A stretch of DNA of 49,579 nucleotides from Monoraphidium neglectum (taxonomy: Eukaryota; Chlorophyta; Chlorophyceae; Sphaeropleales; Selenastraceae): positions 33,510 to 83,088 of the forward strand of contig NW_014013620.1 of assembly GCF_000611645.1 (NCBI RefSeq), written 5' to 3'. The position numbers and the translations under genes are program-made. The notes beneath the pieces were generated by a model, which saw nothing but the letters and a program-made list of their open reading frames with translations, was not told where the DNA came from and searched no databases. This document shows, piece by piece, positions 1 through 11,386 of this stretch. How positions within the stretch are numbered: the first letter of the stretch is position 1; the number at the start of each line of letters is the position of its first letter.

Positions 1-207
1 CCCCCCCCGTTTGCTGATTCAAACATCTAAGTCTTGCGTGAATGCGCTTACTGCACCACTTGCCAGCTGGCCACCCACATGAATTCAGTCACTTGTGAAA
101 CTGGCCGCGATTCTCTTCATTACCATTGTGTGAACTTCGGGTTCCCGCCATGCAACCCGCAAGCCGCTGGCTCCCCCCCATTCAACCCAGATGCACACGC
201 GTCTGAG

Positions 208-212
208 TTACA
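208..212 (-). terminator. candidate poly(A) signal TGTAA for SLD5
   Basis: TGTAA is read on the minus strand about 75 nt after the SLD5 stop codon. TGTAA is the usual poly(A) signal in chlorophyte algae. The motif is short and could occur by chance. Positions 1-207 contain nothing else I recognise. Confidence 0.35.
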
Positions 213-285
213 CCACTGCGAGGCCATGGACACGCGGGCTGGCCGCCCGCAGGGCGGGCCCTGTGCCCGTGCAGGAGTGACATCA

Positions 286-3035
286 TCAGACTAGGTGAAC
301 CTGGCCGCCGTGCACCAGGTGGGCAATGTGCTTGTACCTGATGTTCAGGATGTCGCCTGTATGAAGGGATTTGAAGGTTTAGAGGGGGGTTGAAGGGGCG
401 CAGGGGCAGGAGCCCGTCAGCCCGCCAGCTGGCGGGCCCGGCCGCGGCCCCCGCCAGGACAGGCGCCAGTCACGCGGCCGCCGGCGCGGGTGGGCGCATT
501 CCGCGGGGCAGCACCAGGGCCTGCACCCCCAGCCCCCACATGCGGCCCCTGAGCTGACGGCAGGGCTGTAGCGGGCCCCATGCAGCGGCCCCGTTGCCAG
601 CCCCTCACCTGCATTCAGCTCTGCTGTCTCTCCGTTCGGCCCGTCTGGGATCTGCGTTGCAGCAAAATTGAAGGCAAGACACAGATGTGGATTTGCCACC
701 GCAGCCAATGCTTGCACAATCGCGGCCAGAGGCAGATTGGACGACCTCAGCATGCACGCTTCCCATCTAAATCCAGCATCTAAGCGGTAATCAGCAGCAT
801 TAGTGGTCCATTGCAGGCCTCGATGCCTCACCCGCCTGACCCCACCTGCACACGCGCGCGCGCACATACACACTTACACACATGCACATGCTCACCCCCG
901 GCGCTCTTCCTGCCACCTCCTTTGCATTGGCACAACTCACTTTCAAGCGTACGTAGACGCGCGCACACACACGCGAACGCACGCACGCACGCACACACAC
1001 ACACACACACGCGCGCGCGCGCATGCATGCACGCACGCAACCAAACACACACACACGCGCGCGCACGCAAACGCACGCACATGCACACACGTAGGTGTTG
1101 TACCTACGTGTGCGCCCTCTCACCTGGCCGCAGTCCCTGTCCACCATGCAGAACACAAAGACGTCTGTGTCTGGCTCCTCCACCAGGGCCTGGCCGCTCT
1201 CACCGTTGAACCGCTTCAGCTGCGATCGGAGGGGAGGCAGCGGCCGAGAGGGTGGCGAGGGATCAAGGAGGCAGACAGAAGGAAATGCAGGAGAACGAAC
1301 CAAGATGAAGGTTAGATGAGATAGAACAACAGATGGATTCGAAAAGGGCTTGGAGGGGAGTCGAGTGACGGAATGGAGGGGTAGAGGGGGTTTCGGCTTG
1401 GTGAGAAAGAGGGGAGCGCTCAGGGCTGCCCCGGCCCCTGCATCTGTTGGGCAGATCCCGCGCCCGCCCCGCAAGCCCCCGGCACGCACCACATGGCCCC
1501 TCAGCCCCCACACGGCACCGCAACCCTCTGCTGAGCGCGGCCCGTCTGCCCCCTCGCGCACACCCCCACACATGCCCAGGTGGCCCCAAAACTGGGCGCG
1601 CCGCAGACCGCAGCCGCCCCTGTCACAGCCTTGGCCCTGCCCCGCAGCGCCGCACCAGGCTGCTGTAGTTTGGGGGCAGGTGGGTCAGCACCGCGTCGTT
1701 CATGAGTCGCCCCAGGGCCAGATAGTGGTCGTTGGCAAACTTCAGCTCCTGGGGGCTCACGCGGCGCTGCACGCCGTTGGAGTCGCGCAGCACGAGGGCT
1801 GGGCGGGGGGCGGGGAGGGCGAGTGGGGTTAGCAAGGGGGGGGGGCGTGCGGCGGCTTGGAGTGGGGCGGGCTTTGGAAGGGGCGCGTGCTGAAGCAGAG
1901 GGCAGCCAGTCCAGCAAGAGTCCATGGGAGACGCGTAGTGACAGACCGCTCACAGGGCGTATGCACGCAACACGCACGTGCACGGGCATGCCCAAGCCGA
2001 CACGCATCGGTGACGCGGCCGAACGCGACGCGTGCGCGCCGCTGTTGCCCGCACCCATCCCGCCCCGCGCGCCCGGCGGCCCACCCGCAAACTCCTGGAC
2101 CTTGGCCAGCCGCGTCCTTAGGTAGGCCTTGACCAGCCACCTCAGCCTGTCGCGCTCCAGCAGCAGCGCCTCGTGGGCCACGTCGCCGTCAGGGTCACGC
2201 TCCAGCCGGTCGATCTCGCGGTCCTGATTTTGCGGTTGGGTTGGGTTGCATGCACGCAACGCCATCAGGGGTCTGCGAGATCCGCGCGGGGTGCGGCACG
2301 TGCGGGAGGCGCCGCACGGGGCCCGTGCGGGTCCGAATTGATGAGTCCGAGCGTAAGCGCGGCAGCGATTGCGATAGCGGCTGCAAGCGAGCGTGACGAA
2401 TTATAAATGGTGGGGGAGCGGCCTGTGGCTGCCAGGCGCCAGCCGGCGCCGGGCGTGCCGTGGGCGAACGAGCGCACAGCATGCAAGCGGTTCGGCGCGT
2501 TCCTTGACAACAGGACGCACCTGCTGCTCCATCTGCTCTCTCACGCGCTCCACCAAGGCCCCCTGATACGCCATGATTTCTGGAGATAACCGTTCGTTTA
2601 GCAGGGCCTGTGAGGGGGATGAGGGCAAAGGGAGAGAGAGGGCCGCGCAGGGTGTCGAATTGTTGGCCTCCCTGCTTGTGCTCGTCTGTGCTGCCATGCT
2701 GCTGCCGTGATGCAGAGGGCAGAACACTGCTGCGCAACCCTGCCTCAGTGACTGGCAGAGAACCAGGCTGGCATGGATCCGCTTTGCATGGAGGTCGCCC
2801 TCAGGGTGCAGTTCAAATGTCAAGCAGCACGGGAGCGCGCCTTTTTCAACTGCTGGAAATCGCTTGCTGGGGCTGCGCCATCCAAGTCGTCCTCCTCGGC
2901 GAAACCACCCCCTTGATATGCCCCCTGTTCGTCCTCTTCAAAATCCTGGTCTTGCTGATGCTGGCTTGTGCTCGGCGCGTCGTCGCCGTCAGCTGCTGCA
3001 TGTGATGCTGCTCCCGCGCCAACCTCGCCGTCCAT
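286..3035 (-). CDS. SLD5: GINS complex subunit SLD5 (7 exons)
   Basis: SLD5 is a subunit of the GINS tetramer, part of the CMG replicative helicase in the nucleus. Exons, in coding order on the minus strand: 3035-2841, 2607-2521, 2223-2085, 1798-1656, 1219-1124, 651-609, 356-286. Phases close to 257 aa, against about 223 in human GINS4. The first ~55 residues are an acidic extension. Family matches seen: a helix around [11 protein letters not shown], the block [19 protein letters not shown], then [48 protein letters not shown] and the C-terminal B-domain strand [14 protein letters not shown]. Intron 1 appears to be GC-AG (AAG|GCGCGC), because only that donor keeps the frame into ALLNERL. Intron 5 holds a large CA/TG and CG repeat. 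The start is the only Met at the head of the acidic exon. It is transcribed divergently from the acetyltransferase gene. The identification rests on remembered homologues, not on a search. Confidence 0.9.
838..1112. repeat. CA/TG and CG simple-repeat tract with hairpin, in SLD5 intron 5
   Basis: This is an alternating purine-pyrimidine tract of (CA)n, (CGCA)n and (CG)n units inside the intron between SLD5 exons 5 and 6. On the SLD5 sense strand it is (TG)n-rich and begins about 30 nt after the 5' splice site. An inverted repeat with 11-bp arms (1086-1096 and 1102-1112) around a 5-nt loop lies at its edge nearest the splice donor. Confidence 0.85.
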
Positions 3036-3449
3036 GGCCGCCCGCGCTTAATATGTCGTCAACAAATGCCTCCCTCTAACGTCTTTATGGGCAGTGGTCG
3101 CTCCTCTGATGAGCTGTGACAGCTGCTTTTTCGCGCCAGACGATCTGTGCGCACTTGCAGGCTGGCTGGCTGGGTAACGTGTTACGTGGCCCAAGATTTT
3201 CTAATGATCTGCTTGGACACCCCTGTTATTGGCTTTCAGGGAACAATATACTGTAGATAGCTGGTGTGACACTGATCCTCCTCGTGGCTAGGTCGTCGCC
3301 GTTTGCAACTTGTGCATTTCCAGACCGTGCATCGATCGAATCAAGAGCAACACGGTTGCGTGTCTATTCAAGCCGAGTGCAGCAGTGAACGGTGACTTTC
3401 ACCGCGTCACACACCCGTGTCCATTGCTTAAAACATAGCTCGGAAAGCA
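3036..3449. promoter_or_regulatory. divergent intergenic region between SLD5 and the acetyltransferase
   Basis: About 410 bp separate the two divergent start codons, so the stretch should hold both promoters and 5' UTRs. I see no convincing TATA box or other defined element, and no coding frame with gene-like properties. Confidence 0.45.
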
Positions 3450-5260
3450 ATGCAGGCCGTCAGGACACCTCCCAGTGGTCGCAGCGCCCATGTCGCCCAA
3501 TCATTCATGGCCGCAGCAGCGCCACCTCGTCGTGTGCGGGCCCTGCCACCCCCTGGGAAGGCATTCTGGCCGCATGCAGGCCCGTGCAGTGCCGGGGTGC
3601 ATCAAAAACGTACCCTGCGCTGCGTTTGTGCAGCTGCGCAGCCGATGGGTGCGGCAGGAGCGGAGGCGCATTTAGCCGATGACGGCGCGCAGGATGTACT
3701 GCTCACTGAGCAGCTTCCCTGCGGACAGCTGACAGTGAGGTGCGCCCAATGAGGTAGCAATAGGTTGTGGCAAGTAAGCGCGTCCTTGTGTGCCGTATTG
3801 ATATTCGCGAGGGGAAATTGCGGTATACTGCCCAGCATGCGCAGCCGGGCAGCATGAAAAGCCACATCAGCAAAAAAAAAACACACCTTGGCAGCCGCGG
3901 CAGCAGTAGCAGTAGCAGCAGCAGCAGTAGCAGCAGCAGCAGTAGCAGCAGCAGCGGCAGCAGCAGCAGCAGCAGCAGCGACGGCGGCGGCGGCAGCAGC
4001 GGCAGCAGCAGCAGCGGCGGCTGCTGGACAGTCGCAGCGGCAACGCGCCCCCTCTCCCACCGTGCTCTGCCGCCCCCCTTCCCCCCACAGCGCCCTCAGC
4101 CAGCGAGACGTACGCGGCGCCGCGCTGCTGCTGGCGCGCGCGTTTGCCGGCACGCCAGAGGCGGTGTCTCTCGAGGAGGCCACGTGAGCACTGGCAGGGC
4201 GGCTCCTCGGAGCAGCAGCAGCGCCTGGTGGACGGGCCGTTCGGCTTGATGCCAGGCTGATGCAGCTTGAGGCAGCAGCATGCACACTCTAGAGGAGCAC
4301 CCCGGTGACCCCCAGCTGGTTCATTCTGAGACGCAGCAGGAGGGCCGGCTTATCAGAGTGGACACGCTCAGCTGATACAGCGAGGGGAGGGTTGATGGGC
4401 TGATCAGGCGCGGATGGCCGTTGAAGTGCTGGTGCAACAGCAAGCCAGATGGGCGGCCCCTTGACCCTGGCTGCGCGGCTGGCATGCGGTTTGGTGTCCT
4501 CCCCCAACGAGCGAGCGGCGACCTGCCCTGCCCCCCCCCCCAGGGAATTCATGCAGGAGCAGCTCAGCAGCCCAGAGTTGGGGGTGACGCTGGTGGCGCG
4601 CCTGGTGCCGACGGGTGAGTGGCGAGGTGTCGAAAAACTACAGGTTGGTGGTCATTCTCCCCAGATATTTGACCGGTTGCATGGCCCAGCGTGCCGCAGA
4701 ATTTTTTGGAATTGTGCTTAACACACTGACATCCACCCCACTCCAAAGCAGCCGCATGCATTCGCGAGCCCCCGACACTCCGTTCCCCAAAACCACCACG
4801 CCCGGCCCGCCGCCGCGCAGACGCGTCGCTGCTGCCCAAGGGCCAGCCCTCGCGCCTTGTAGGCACCGCCGGCCTGGCCTTCGAACTTTCCGAGGCCGCA
4901 GCCCGGGACGGCCTCGGACGCCTCAGGGACCTGCCGCCGAGCGCCTGCTACCTCTCCAACATGGCAGTCGACCCGAAGCTGCGCCGCCAGGGCGTCGCGT
5001 CCGCGATGCTGCGCGCGTGCGACGCGGCGGCCGCGCGCGGCGCGGGCGCGGGGCCGGCGGCGGGGGCGGCGCGGGAAGAGGTGTACCTCCACGTGCGCGA
5101 GGCGGACGACGCGGCGCGGCGGCTGTACCAGGGCCGCGGGTTCGAGGAGGTCGAGAGGGACGCGCCCGGCGGCGCGGGGGGCGGGCTGTTCGGGCTGGGG
5201 TTTGGCGCGCAGCCGCAGCGGCGGCCGCGGATACTAATGCGCCGAGCGGTGGTGCCGTGA
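3450..5260 (+). CDS. GNAT-family N-acetyltransferase, probably plastid-targeted (4 exons)
   Basis: This is a GCN5-related acetyltransferase using acetyl-CoA; the acceptor (lysine, protein N-terminus or small molecule) is unknown. Exons are 3450-3739, 4091-4183, 4544-4614 and 4821-5260, closing to 297 aa. The first ~75 residues are rich in Ala, Arg, Ser and Pro with few acids, like an algal transit peptide. The acetyl-CoA-binding motif A follows the strand LSNMAVDP and reads RRQGVA (pattern R/Q-x-x-G-x-G/A). Later come the strand EEVYLHVREAD and the helix DAARRLYQGRGFEEVER, typical of motif B. The order resembles plant plastid GNAT enzymes. Intron 1 carries a (GCA)n tract that shows as poly-Ala or poly-Ser in raw frames and should not be taken for coding sequence. 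The start is the first Met of the transit-like exon; an in-frame Met 20 codons downstream is an alternative. Confidence 0.82.
3898..4023. repeat. (GCA)n imperfect trinucleotide repeat, intronic
   Basis: About 125 bp of GCA units with GTA and GCG/GGC interruptions. It lies wholly in intron 1 (3740-4090) of the acetyltransferase gene, so its long open frames on both strands are artefacts of the repeat. Confidence 0.9.
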
Positions 5261-6085
5261 GCGACGCCGGCTTCAGGCGCCAGTTGCTGGCGCGTGTCGC
5301 ATCACATTAAAATAGCCTGCATTCATGAATTGTTGGGACACCAACGCACCTGCCTGTGCCCATAATTGAGACCCTGCCCGGCAGCGCCAGGCAGCGTGCA
5401 TTCGGGCTGTTGTGGTGGCCGGGGGGGGGGGGCGCTCTGGCTGGTTGATGCTTGAAGTCCCCAGACATCCAGCAAGCCCACCGTTTGCTTCTTGAGCCCC
5501 GCAACCTGCCCTGGAAAATGCATGTACACAAACGTCGGAGGCTCAACATGGCGACCATTTGTGCCCACCAGAAGGCAGCCTCTGGTGAATTTTACAGTTG
5601 CCCAAATTGCAAACACGGGACCTTTGGGTCACGTGGTCATCAGACATGGTAGAGCCGCTTGTGCAGCAGCAGACGGCTACAGTTGCTGCAGCCAGCATGG
5701 TCGCATGGAAAAATGGTCGAGTGGTCAAAGGTCAGGCGGATACACGGGGTACGCTTAGTGATCGTTGCTGGGTTAGTGCGTTGCACAAGGCAGCAGCGAC
5801 TTGCTGCCAGCGCTTCTGCCGCGGGCCTGAGCTGCCGCAGCCTCAAAGGCACCGGGTCAGTGGAACGCCGCCGCGGCGCGCGTACTATCCTATTATTTTG
5901 GCACCCATCTCGGCCCCTGGCGCAGGCCCTGGCGCCGGGCCCAACTCATCCCGGCCACCTGTGCTTTGCGGCCGCACAGTGCGCGCCACAGCTGCAAAGC
6001 CACTCGCAGCGCCGGCACCGACACGCTCCTCGCGTGCACACGCAAAGATGCAGCCCTTTGCCCACGTGGCTGCTCCCACGCTTTC
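5261..6085. other. convergent intergenic region, no gene seen
   Basis: This lies between the stop codons of the acetyltransferase (+) and PF16 (-) and must hold both 3' UTRs. A minus-strand TGTAA at 5592-5596 is a possible PF16 poly(A) signal. A G homopolymer occurs near 5421-5431. The open frames here overlap on both strands and lack gene-like composition. Confidence 0.5.
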
Positions 6086-7595
6086 TTATGCGTTTGCGGC
6101 GGCGTCGAGCTTGTCCAGCAGCTGCTTTGAATAGGAGGGGCTGTAGTATCGGACGATCTCCTCGGGGTACGCACTGTTGATGATCTCAACCGCCTCCTGC
6201 AATTCACACAGATCCAAGGCAACAGGGTGTTGCAGCGAGTTTTCAATTAGATCATGTTCAAGATCATTGACTTGCACAGGGGAGCACGGGACCCTTCAAC
6301 TTTGAGGGGCCATGCCACGGGCATCTGCCCCCTGCCGACCTGCGGGTGCCCTCCCCAGGCGTACATCATGTATGTACCCATCCCGGTGTATGGGCGACAC
6401 GCGTGATTAGGAAACCACTGCCGCGGCATCAACTGCCTGATGCAGCAGCAGGCCTCGTCAGACGCATTGGTTAGCGCCCAAGACGCACTCTATCGCTCGC
6501 TTTCCCGTCTTAGATGGCGACCCACTTGCGGCGCCACCCTGCACCCACCTTCAGCTTGCTGCCGGGCGCCTCCGCGAGCTGCTGCACCGCCGCCAGGCCC
6601 CCGCTGTGCACAAACTGGCTGCGTCCCGCTGCGTCGTTGGACAGCACCTTGCCCGCCTGCTCCAGCACCAGTCGCATGACGCCCTCGGGCAGGGGGCTGT
6701 GGACCAAGGAGTCCAGCGCAGGCAGGTGGCTCAACTGCGTTGCAGGCAGGGTAGGGGGTGGGAGGAGGGGGTTGATTAGTGGTTGAGGATGAGAAATTTT
6801 TGAGGCCGAGCGGCCGGCGGCCGGAGTGAAGGGGGGCGCGTGATGCAGGGCTGGGGAGCGGGAATCGTGTGTTGAGCGTCAAGGGGGCAAGGGGCATGCG
6901 AGGATGCAAGTTGCACAAAGGAGGAGGAAAGGGGGGTTCCGCACACTGGCCGACAACCCACGCAGACAAATCTGTCCCCTGGATCTCAAATCAAACACCA
7001 CACTTAGCCACCCGCTGCCTGTCTGTGTCAGCCCCCAAACCCAGCGTGACCCTGCCTGTGCAGCCACCCACCTTGGACACGATGCTCTTGAGGCTGCGGC
7101 GCGCCTTGGTGGCCAGGTCCTCTGACGACGAAGAGCTGGCCTCCAGAGCCACCAGCGTCGCCAGCACGCCTGCGGACGACAGCGGGCAGCAACCGCCACG
7201 CCAGAAAAGGGGTGGGGCGAACAGGCGGCACACTGTGGTACGAGTACAACACGATTGTTATGCACACGTCAAGCTCAGCGCTTGGCCTGCACCCCACCCG
7301 GCTCATCCGCCCTCCCAAAGAAGCCTGCCCAACCCCCCGTCAGGTGCGCACCTGTGTCAGCGACGGCCTTGGCGTGATCTGGCGTGTGCCGCCCCAGCTG
7401 GCCCAGCGCCCAGGCCGTCGCGGCCTTGACGTGGTCCTCCGGCTCCTGAGCCAGCGCCGCCACCAGCGGCGGCAGGGCCTGCGGGGCAGCGGCAGAACAG
7501 GGCGGGGCCCCAATGGCGTGGCTCGAGGGATGCTGACCAGCAAGCCCGTCCACATTCAAGGGTGCAGCAGACACGCTTTGCCTCGCACGCTCACA

Positions 7596-7661
<66 letters not shown>

Positions 7662-10569
7662 CGCACGCACACACACACACACACACACACATACACACAC
7701 ACACACACACACACAGAGCACACAGCCCTCAACCCCCCGCAGCCACTTGCCCCCCCCCCCCACCTTTTCCGCAATGACCGCCAGCGCGAGGGTCTCGCTG
7801 AACGCCGCAATGTATCCGAGCGCCATGATGCCCGGCAGGGCATTGTTGCCGACGCTGTCGGTGATGTACCTTTTGGGGGGGGTCGGCGGTTGCAAGAGAG
7901 CAATTCAGAGATTGTTAGAGAAGGTGTTGTTGATACCGGTATTCGTAAACAGGTTGCAAGAGCTTGCTAGTCTGCTTATGAACTGGGCAGGTCATGGGAA
8001 TGGCATCGGGCAAGACTTGGTGAAACAAACTGCAGAGAAGTCGTTGGATTTGCCACCAATTTCTCGCCTCTGCTCGGTGGCCGCTTGATCCTGCCGAGCC
8101 CTCAACATCCGCCCCGACCTCCTACGCTCAGGGAGCCGCCCCCGCCCCACAGCCGCGCGCCAGGCGGCGCGCGCCCGCTCACTCTACGAGCGCTGCGACG
8201 CCGCCATTGGCCACCACCAGCTGCGCCAGCTCTGGCGTGTGCTTCGCGACCTCGCGCACCAGCGTGGCCGCGTGCTTGCGAACAAACTCGTCGGGGAACT
8301 GTGAATCAAAGGCATCATGTGACGCAATGAGTTTGTAACCCAGTCACGCTTTGCTAGGCTGCACTTGGACGCTGATAGCCAGGAGGGCGCTCCACCAACC
8401 CCAGCTGTATCAAAAGTGGCGCGGACGGATGGGTGTGACTGCTTGTCACGTGGCCCTGATCCCACCTTGAGGCAGGTGAGCAGCTTTGGGAAGACCTCCG
8501 CCTCCACCACCACCTCTGCCAGGTCAACGCTGTGCTTGGCCACCTGCGCCAGCGCACTGCAGACCTGCGTGCCGCGCGCAGGCCAAGTTGGATGGGACAA
8601 CCCTGGGCAGATCAGGAATGGCGGCACATTTGGCATGCTCTCCGCGAGCCAACTGTGCCAATCACAAAGCGCTTCGGAAGCACTGCCATCTATCTGCACC
8701 TCATTTTGGCGGTGGGCTGGCGGCAGGTCAGCAGCTGCCGCCTGAGCTGCCGCGCACCTGCCGCTTGAGCTTGGCGTCCTGGTTGACCACCAGGGGTGCC
8801 AGGTAGGCCACTGCTCCCGCGTCCACCACCGACTGCGGCAGATACCGTCGCAACATATTTGCAATAATGTGAATACTATAAATTATAAAAGCATCGCTTG
8901 TGATCTCGGCCAGAAAATTTGACCCTGCAGCGAAACAGATGCCGCAGGAGCCCCCTGAATCGAGGCGCGCCGGGCACCCCAGGAATTGCTGCTTGCGCAC
9001 CTGCGCCAGCTCCGGCGTGTGCTTTGCGATGTCGCTGAGCGCGCTCGCCGCCACCCGCTTCAGCGCAAGCTCAGGCTCCTGCACGCACAGCACCAGCAGC
9101 GGCACCGCACCTGCGGTCATGGACACAGGCAAACGCGCTTGTCTTGGGGTGGGAATATGTGGTTTGAAGCTACACATGGATTGAGGCCAAGGTCACAGCC
9201 GCGTCACACAGTTGGTGTGTCCAGGACCAGCCTTAAACGCACGCACACCAGGGGCCGCCAACGAGCCAAACTGTAGCTAGCCAGCTGCATGCATCGCTAG
9301 ACTTGCAGCCCACGCATCGGTCGGCGCTTGCACCGCACCTGCGTCCACCACCTGCTGCGCCAGCTCTGTGCTGTGCCCGGCCATGTATCCCAGGCACCAG
9401 CACGCAGACTCCTGCACGTAGCGTGTTGCAGAGCGGATCAACCCCCGCCGCGCCAGTTGGCGGCGCCCTCACAGCCCATGAAATCAACGAGCCATGCAAC
9501 CAGCCCCCGGCCGCCATGCGGCCGTTAAATGCAGGTCGCGGCTCCCTCTCTTGCTCCCCGTTGACGCCCATGCGGCGTCAGGCTGAGGGAGCCCTGGCTG
9601 CCGAGCAGATGCGCATCTGTGCATGTGCCTGAAAGCACGCATGCACGCATGCACGCATGCATGGCCATGAGTGTCCCCTCGAGATCACGTCACCTTGACC
9701 CCAGGGTCAAACTCCTCGAGGCAGGTGACTAGGCTGTCCAGCGCCCCGCTGTCCACAACCGCCTGCGCCAGCTCAGGCGAGTGCTTCGCGACGGCGCGCA
9801 GGCAGTAGCCGGCCGCCTTCTTGTAGAAGCGATTCTGCTCCGACAGCGAGTAAACCTGCAGGTCATGGGCGAGAGGTTTCTCAAGCGGTGGGCCTTCGCT
9901 TCCAGCCGCATGCGTTCGCATGCGCCGCTGCGCGGCACATGGTGATGCAGGGCCGTGCCGAGCGCTTGCAAGTGTCGGGCGAGCATTTCGTCTCACCAGC
10001 TGCGGCAGGATCTCGTTCTGCACCACCGCCTCCGCCAGGTCGTCGCTGTAATTGGCCAATCGCCCCAGAGCCATAGCCGCCGACTGCTGGATGCTGTGGG
10101 CGCGCCGCGAGTAACATTGCGCACGCATGTGCGCATGTGTGCGGAGGCTTCGGTTGACATGGTTATCGTGCGAATGCGACACCGCTGCCGAGCTACAGGC
10201 TATAGCAATTTCAACTATCTCCCCGCTTTGCAGACTGGGCGGGGGCGTCTGTTGTATTACGAATGCGGCGGTGCAGCGGCGTACGGTAGTGCTGTGCACA
10301 CCTGGGCACGTTGTCCAGCAGGAGCGGCCGCAGCAGGGCCATAGCACCGGCTTGTTGCAACGCCTCAATATTCTGCGTTTACAGGAAGCGGTGGGGTCCG
10401 TTTATAGAGCTTCTAAGCGGAGACCTCGCCCTGACCCTGCCTGCCATGGCAACTTTGAAAACAGCTCGCGGACCTGCGGGTTCTTGGCCATCTCCGCCAC
10501 CGCCGAGACAAAGGCTACTCTTTCCTTTTGATACCGCTCAAACGTCTGCAGCACCGCCCTGGTCGCCAT
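6086..10569 (-). CDS. PF16: PF16/SPAG6 armadillo-repeat protein of the ciliary central pair (14 exons)
   Basis: PF16 (SPAG6 in animals) binds the C1 central-pair microtubule of motile cilia and is needed for central-pair stability and beating. Exons, in coding order: 10569-10474, 10372-10302, 10093-9997, 9855-9694, 9411-9339, 9110-9001, 8832-8758, 8564-8466, 8298-8183, 7869-7764, 7478-7352, 7169-7072, 6734-6549, 6196-6086. Together they give 508 aa, matching the ~509 aa of SPAG6. Armadillo repeats recur about every 42 residues, each with a motif like [17 protein letters not shown]. Strong matches are the N-terminus [40 protein letters not shown] and the C-terminal [13 protein letters not shown]. 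The Met at 10569 was chosen over one nine codons upstream because it matches the family N-terminus. All 13 introns use GT-AG and the frame is intact. Confidence 0.96.
7592..7715. repeat. (CA)n microsatellite in a PF16 intron
   Basis: About 120 bp of nearly pure CA (TG on the PF16 sense strand) in the intron between exons 10 and 11. On the sense strand it starts about 50 nt after the splice donor. Confidence 0.95.
9633..9663. repeat. short GCATGCAC-type repeat in a PF16 intron
   Basis: Three to four tandem copies of an 8-bp unit containing GCATGC, in the intron between exons 4 and 5. No function is inferred. Confidence 0.6.
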
Positions 10570-11386
10570 GGTGGCGCCGAGAGAGGAGCGATGCAAGGTC
10601 GCTTTGCTGTGACTAACACTTCAATTTGATGGATTCTAACATGTTATTCTGTGCAAGATCGAGGCCTTGACGAACAGTTCCGGCAGCACACACACAGTGC
10701 CCATTGCTGCTGCAAAACACGCACGCTTAAAAGTGTCTCGGACAGCCGGTAGGACGTTTGGATATTCGATCAAGCTTTCATATGACACTCGTCACTGAGG
10801 TTGCCGAGTGCAGGTCCGATCGATCGCCCGTAAGCCCACGACACCACTGCCGGCCGTCAAGCGGCTCATCGAGGGAAACATTACGGCAATGAGGCTCGGA
10901 ACTACTACCCTCACTTCGCGGCGGCGGCCCAGTGCACTCGGCCCGGCTGCAGGTGAGGAGTGTGCGGCGGTCATCTCGGCACCTCGCGGCCATCCAGCAA
11001 CAAGGTGCCTACAGTGATGCAGATCAGCGCACGGAACCTGCCAGTACACAGAAATAAAAGCATCAACAATGCCCATCTGCCTCTTGAACAGTGGCTGTGC
11101 ACCTACGGGCATAACGAACATTCATTTACGCCTGCGTACTGTCGCAGGCAGGGGCGCGGCGCGCCTGCGCCGCACCACGGTGCGCGCGTTCCTGCCCACC
11201 CAAAAGCCCAGCGAACCAGGAGACGCGCCCGAGACGAAGCCTGCCATGGCGCCTGTCCAAGTGTGTCTTCTCCCGACCCCTTTTCCTCAGTGCTGCCTCG
11301 TCCTGCTGCGCCGTCATCTCACACGCATGCATCTATCGCAAGTCCCCGCACTGCCTGATTGCCTTTGCCCTTGCCAACATGCTCAG
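10570..11386. promoter_or_regulatory. divergent region between PF16 and the NAD(P)H dehydrogenase gene
   Basis: This must contain the PF16 promoter and the promoter, 5' UTR and perhaps first coding exon(s) of the dehydrogenase. ATG codons at 11017, 11069 and 11244 were considered for a short first exon, but none joins the exon at 11387 in the required phase through a convincing donor. No clear TATA box was found. Confidence 0.4.

Noticed and set aside
594..663. CRISPR-like or direct-repeat structures were looked for across the window
   Set aside because: Only simple-sequence repeats and imperfect low-complexity arrays were found. No regularly spaced repeats with unique spacers exist.
803..1315. 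His/Thr-rich and Cys/Val-rich frames over the CA/CG repeat
   Set aside because: They are repeat-derived and lie within SLD5 intron 5. The same applies to the similar frames at 7556-7903, 44866-45314 and 46703-46909.
3867..4249. Long poly-Ala, poly-Ser and poly-Cys frames over the (GCA)n tract
   Set aside because: They are readings of an intronic trinucleotide repeat on both strands. The acetyltransferase exons on either side join in phase without it.
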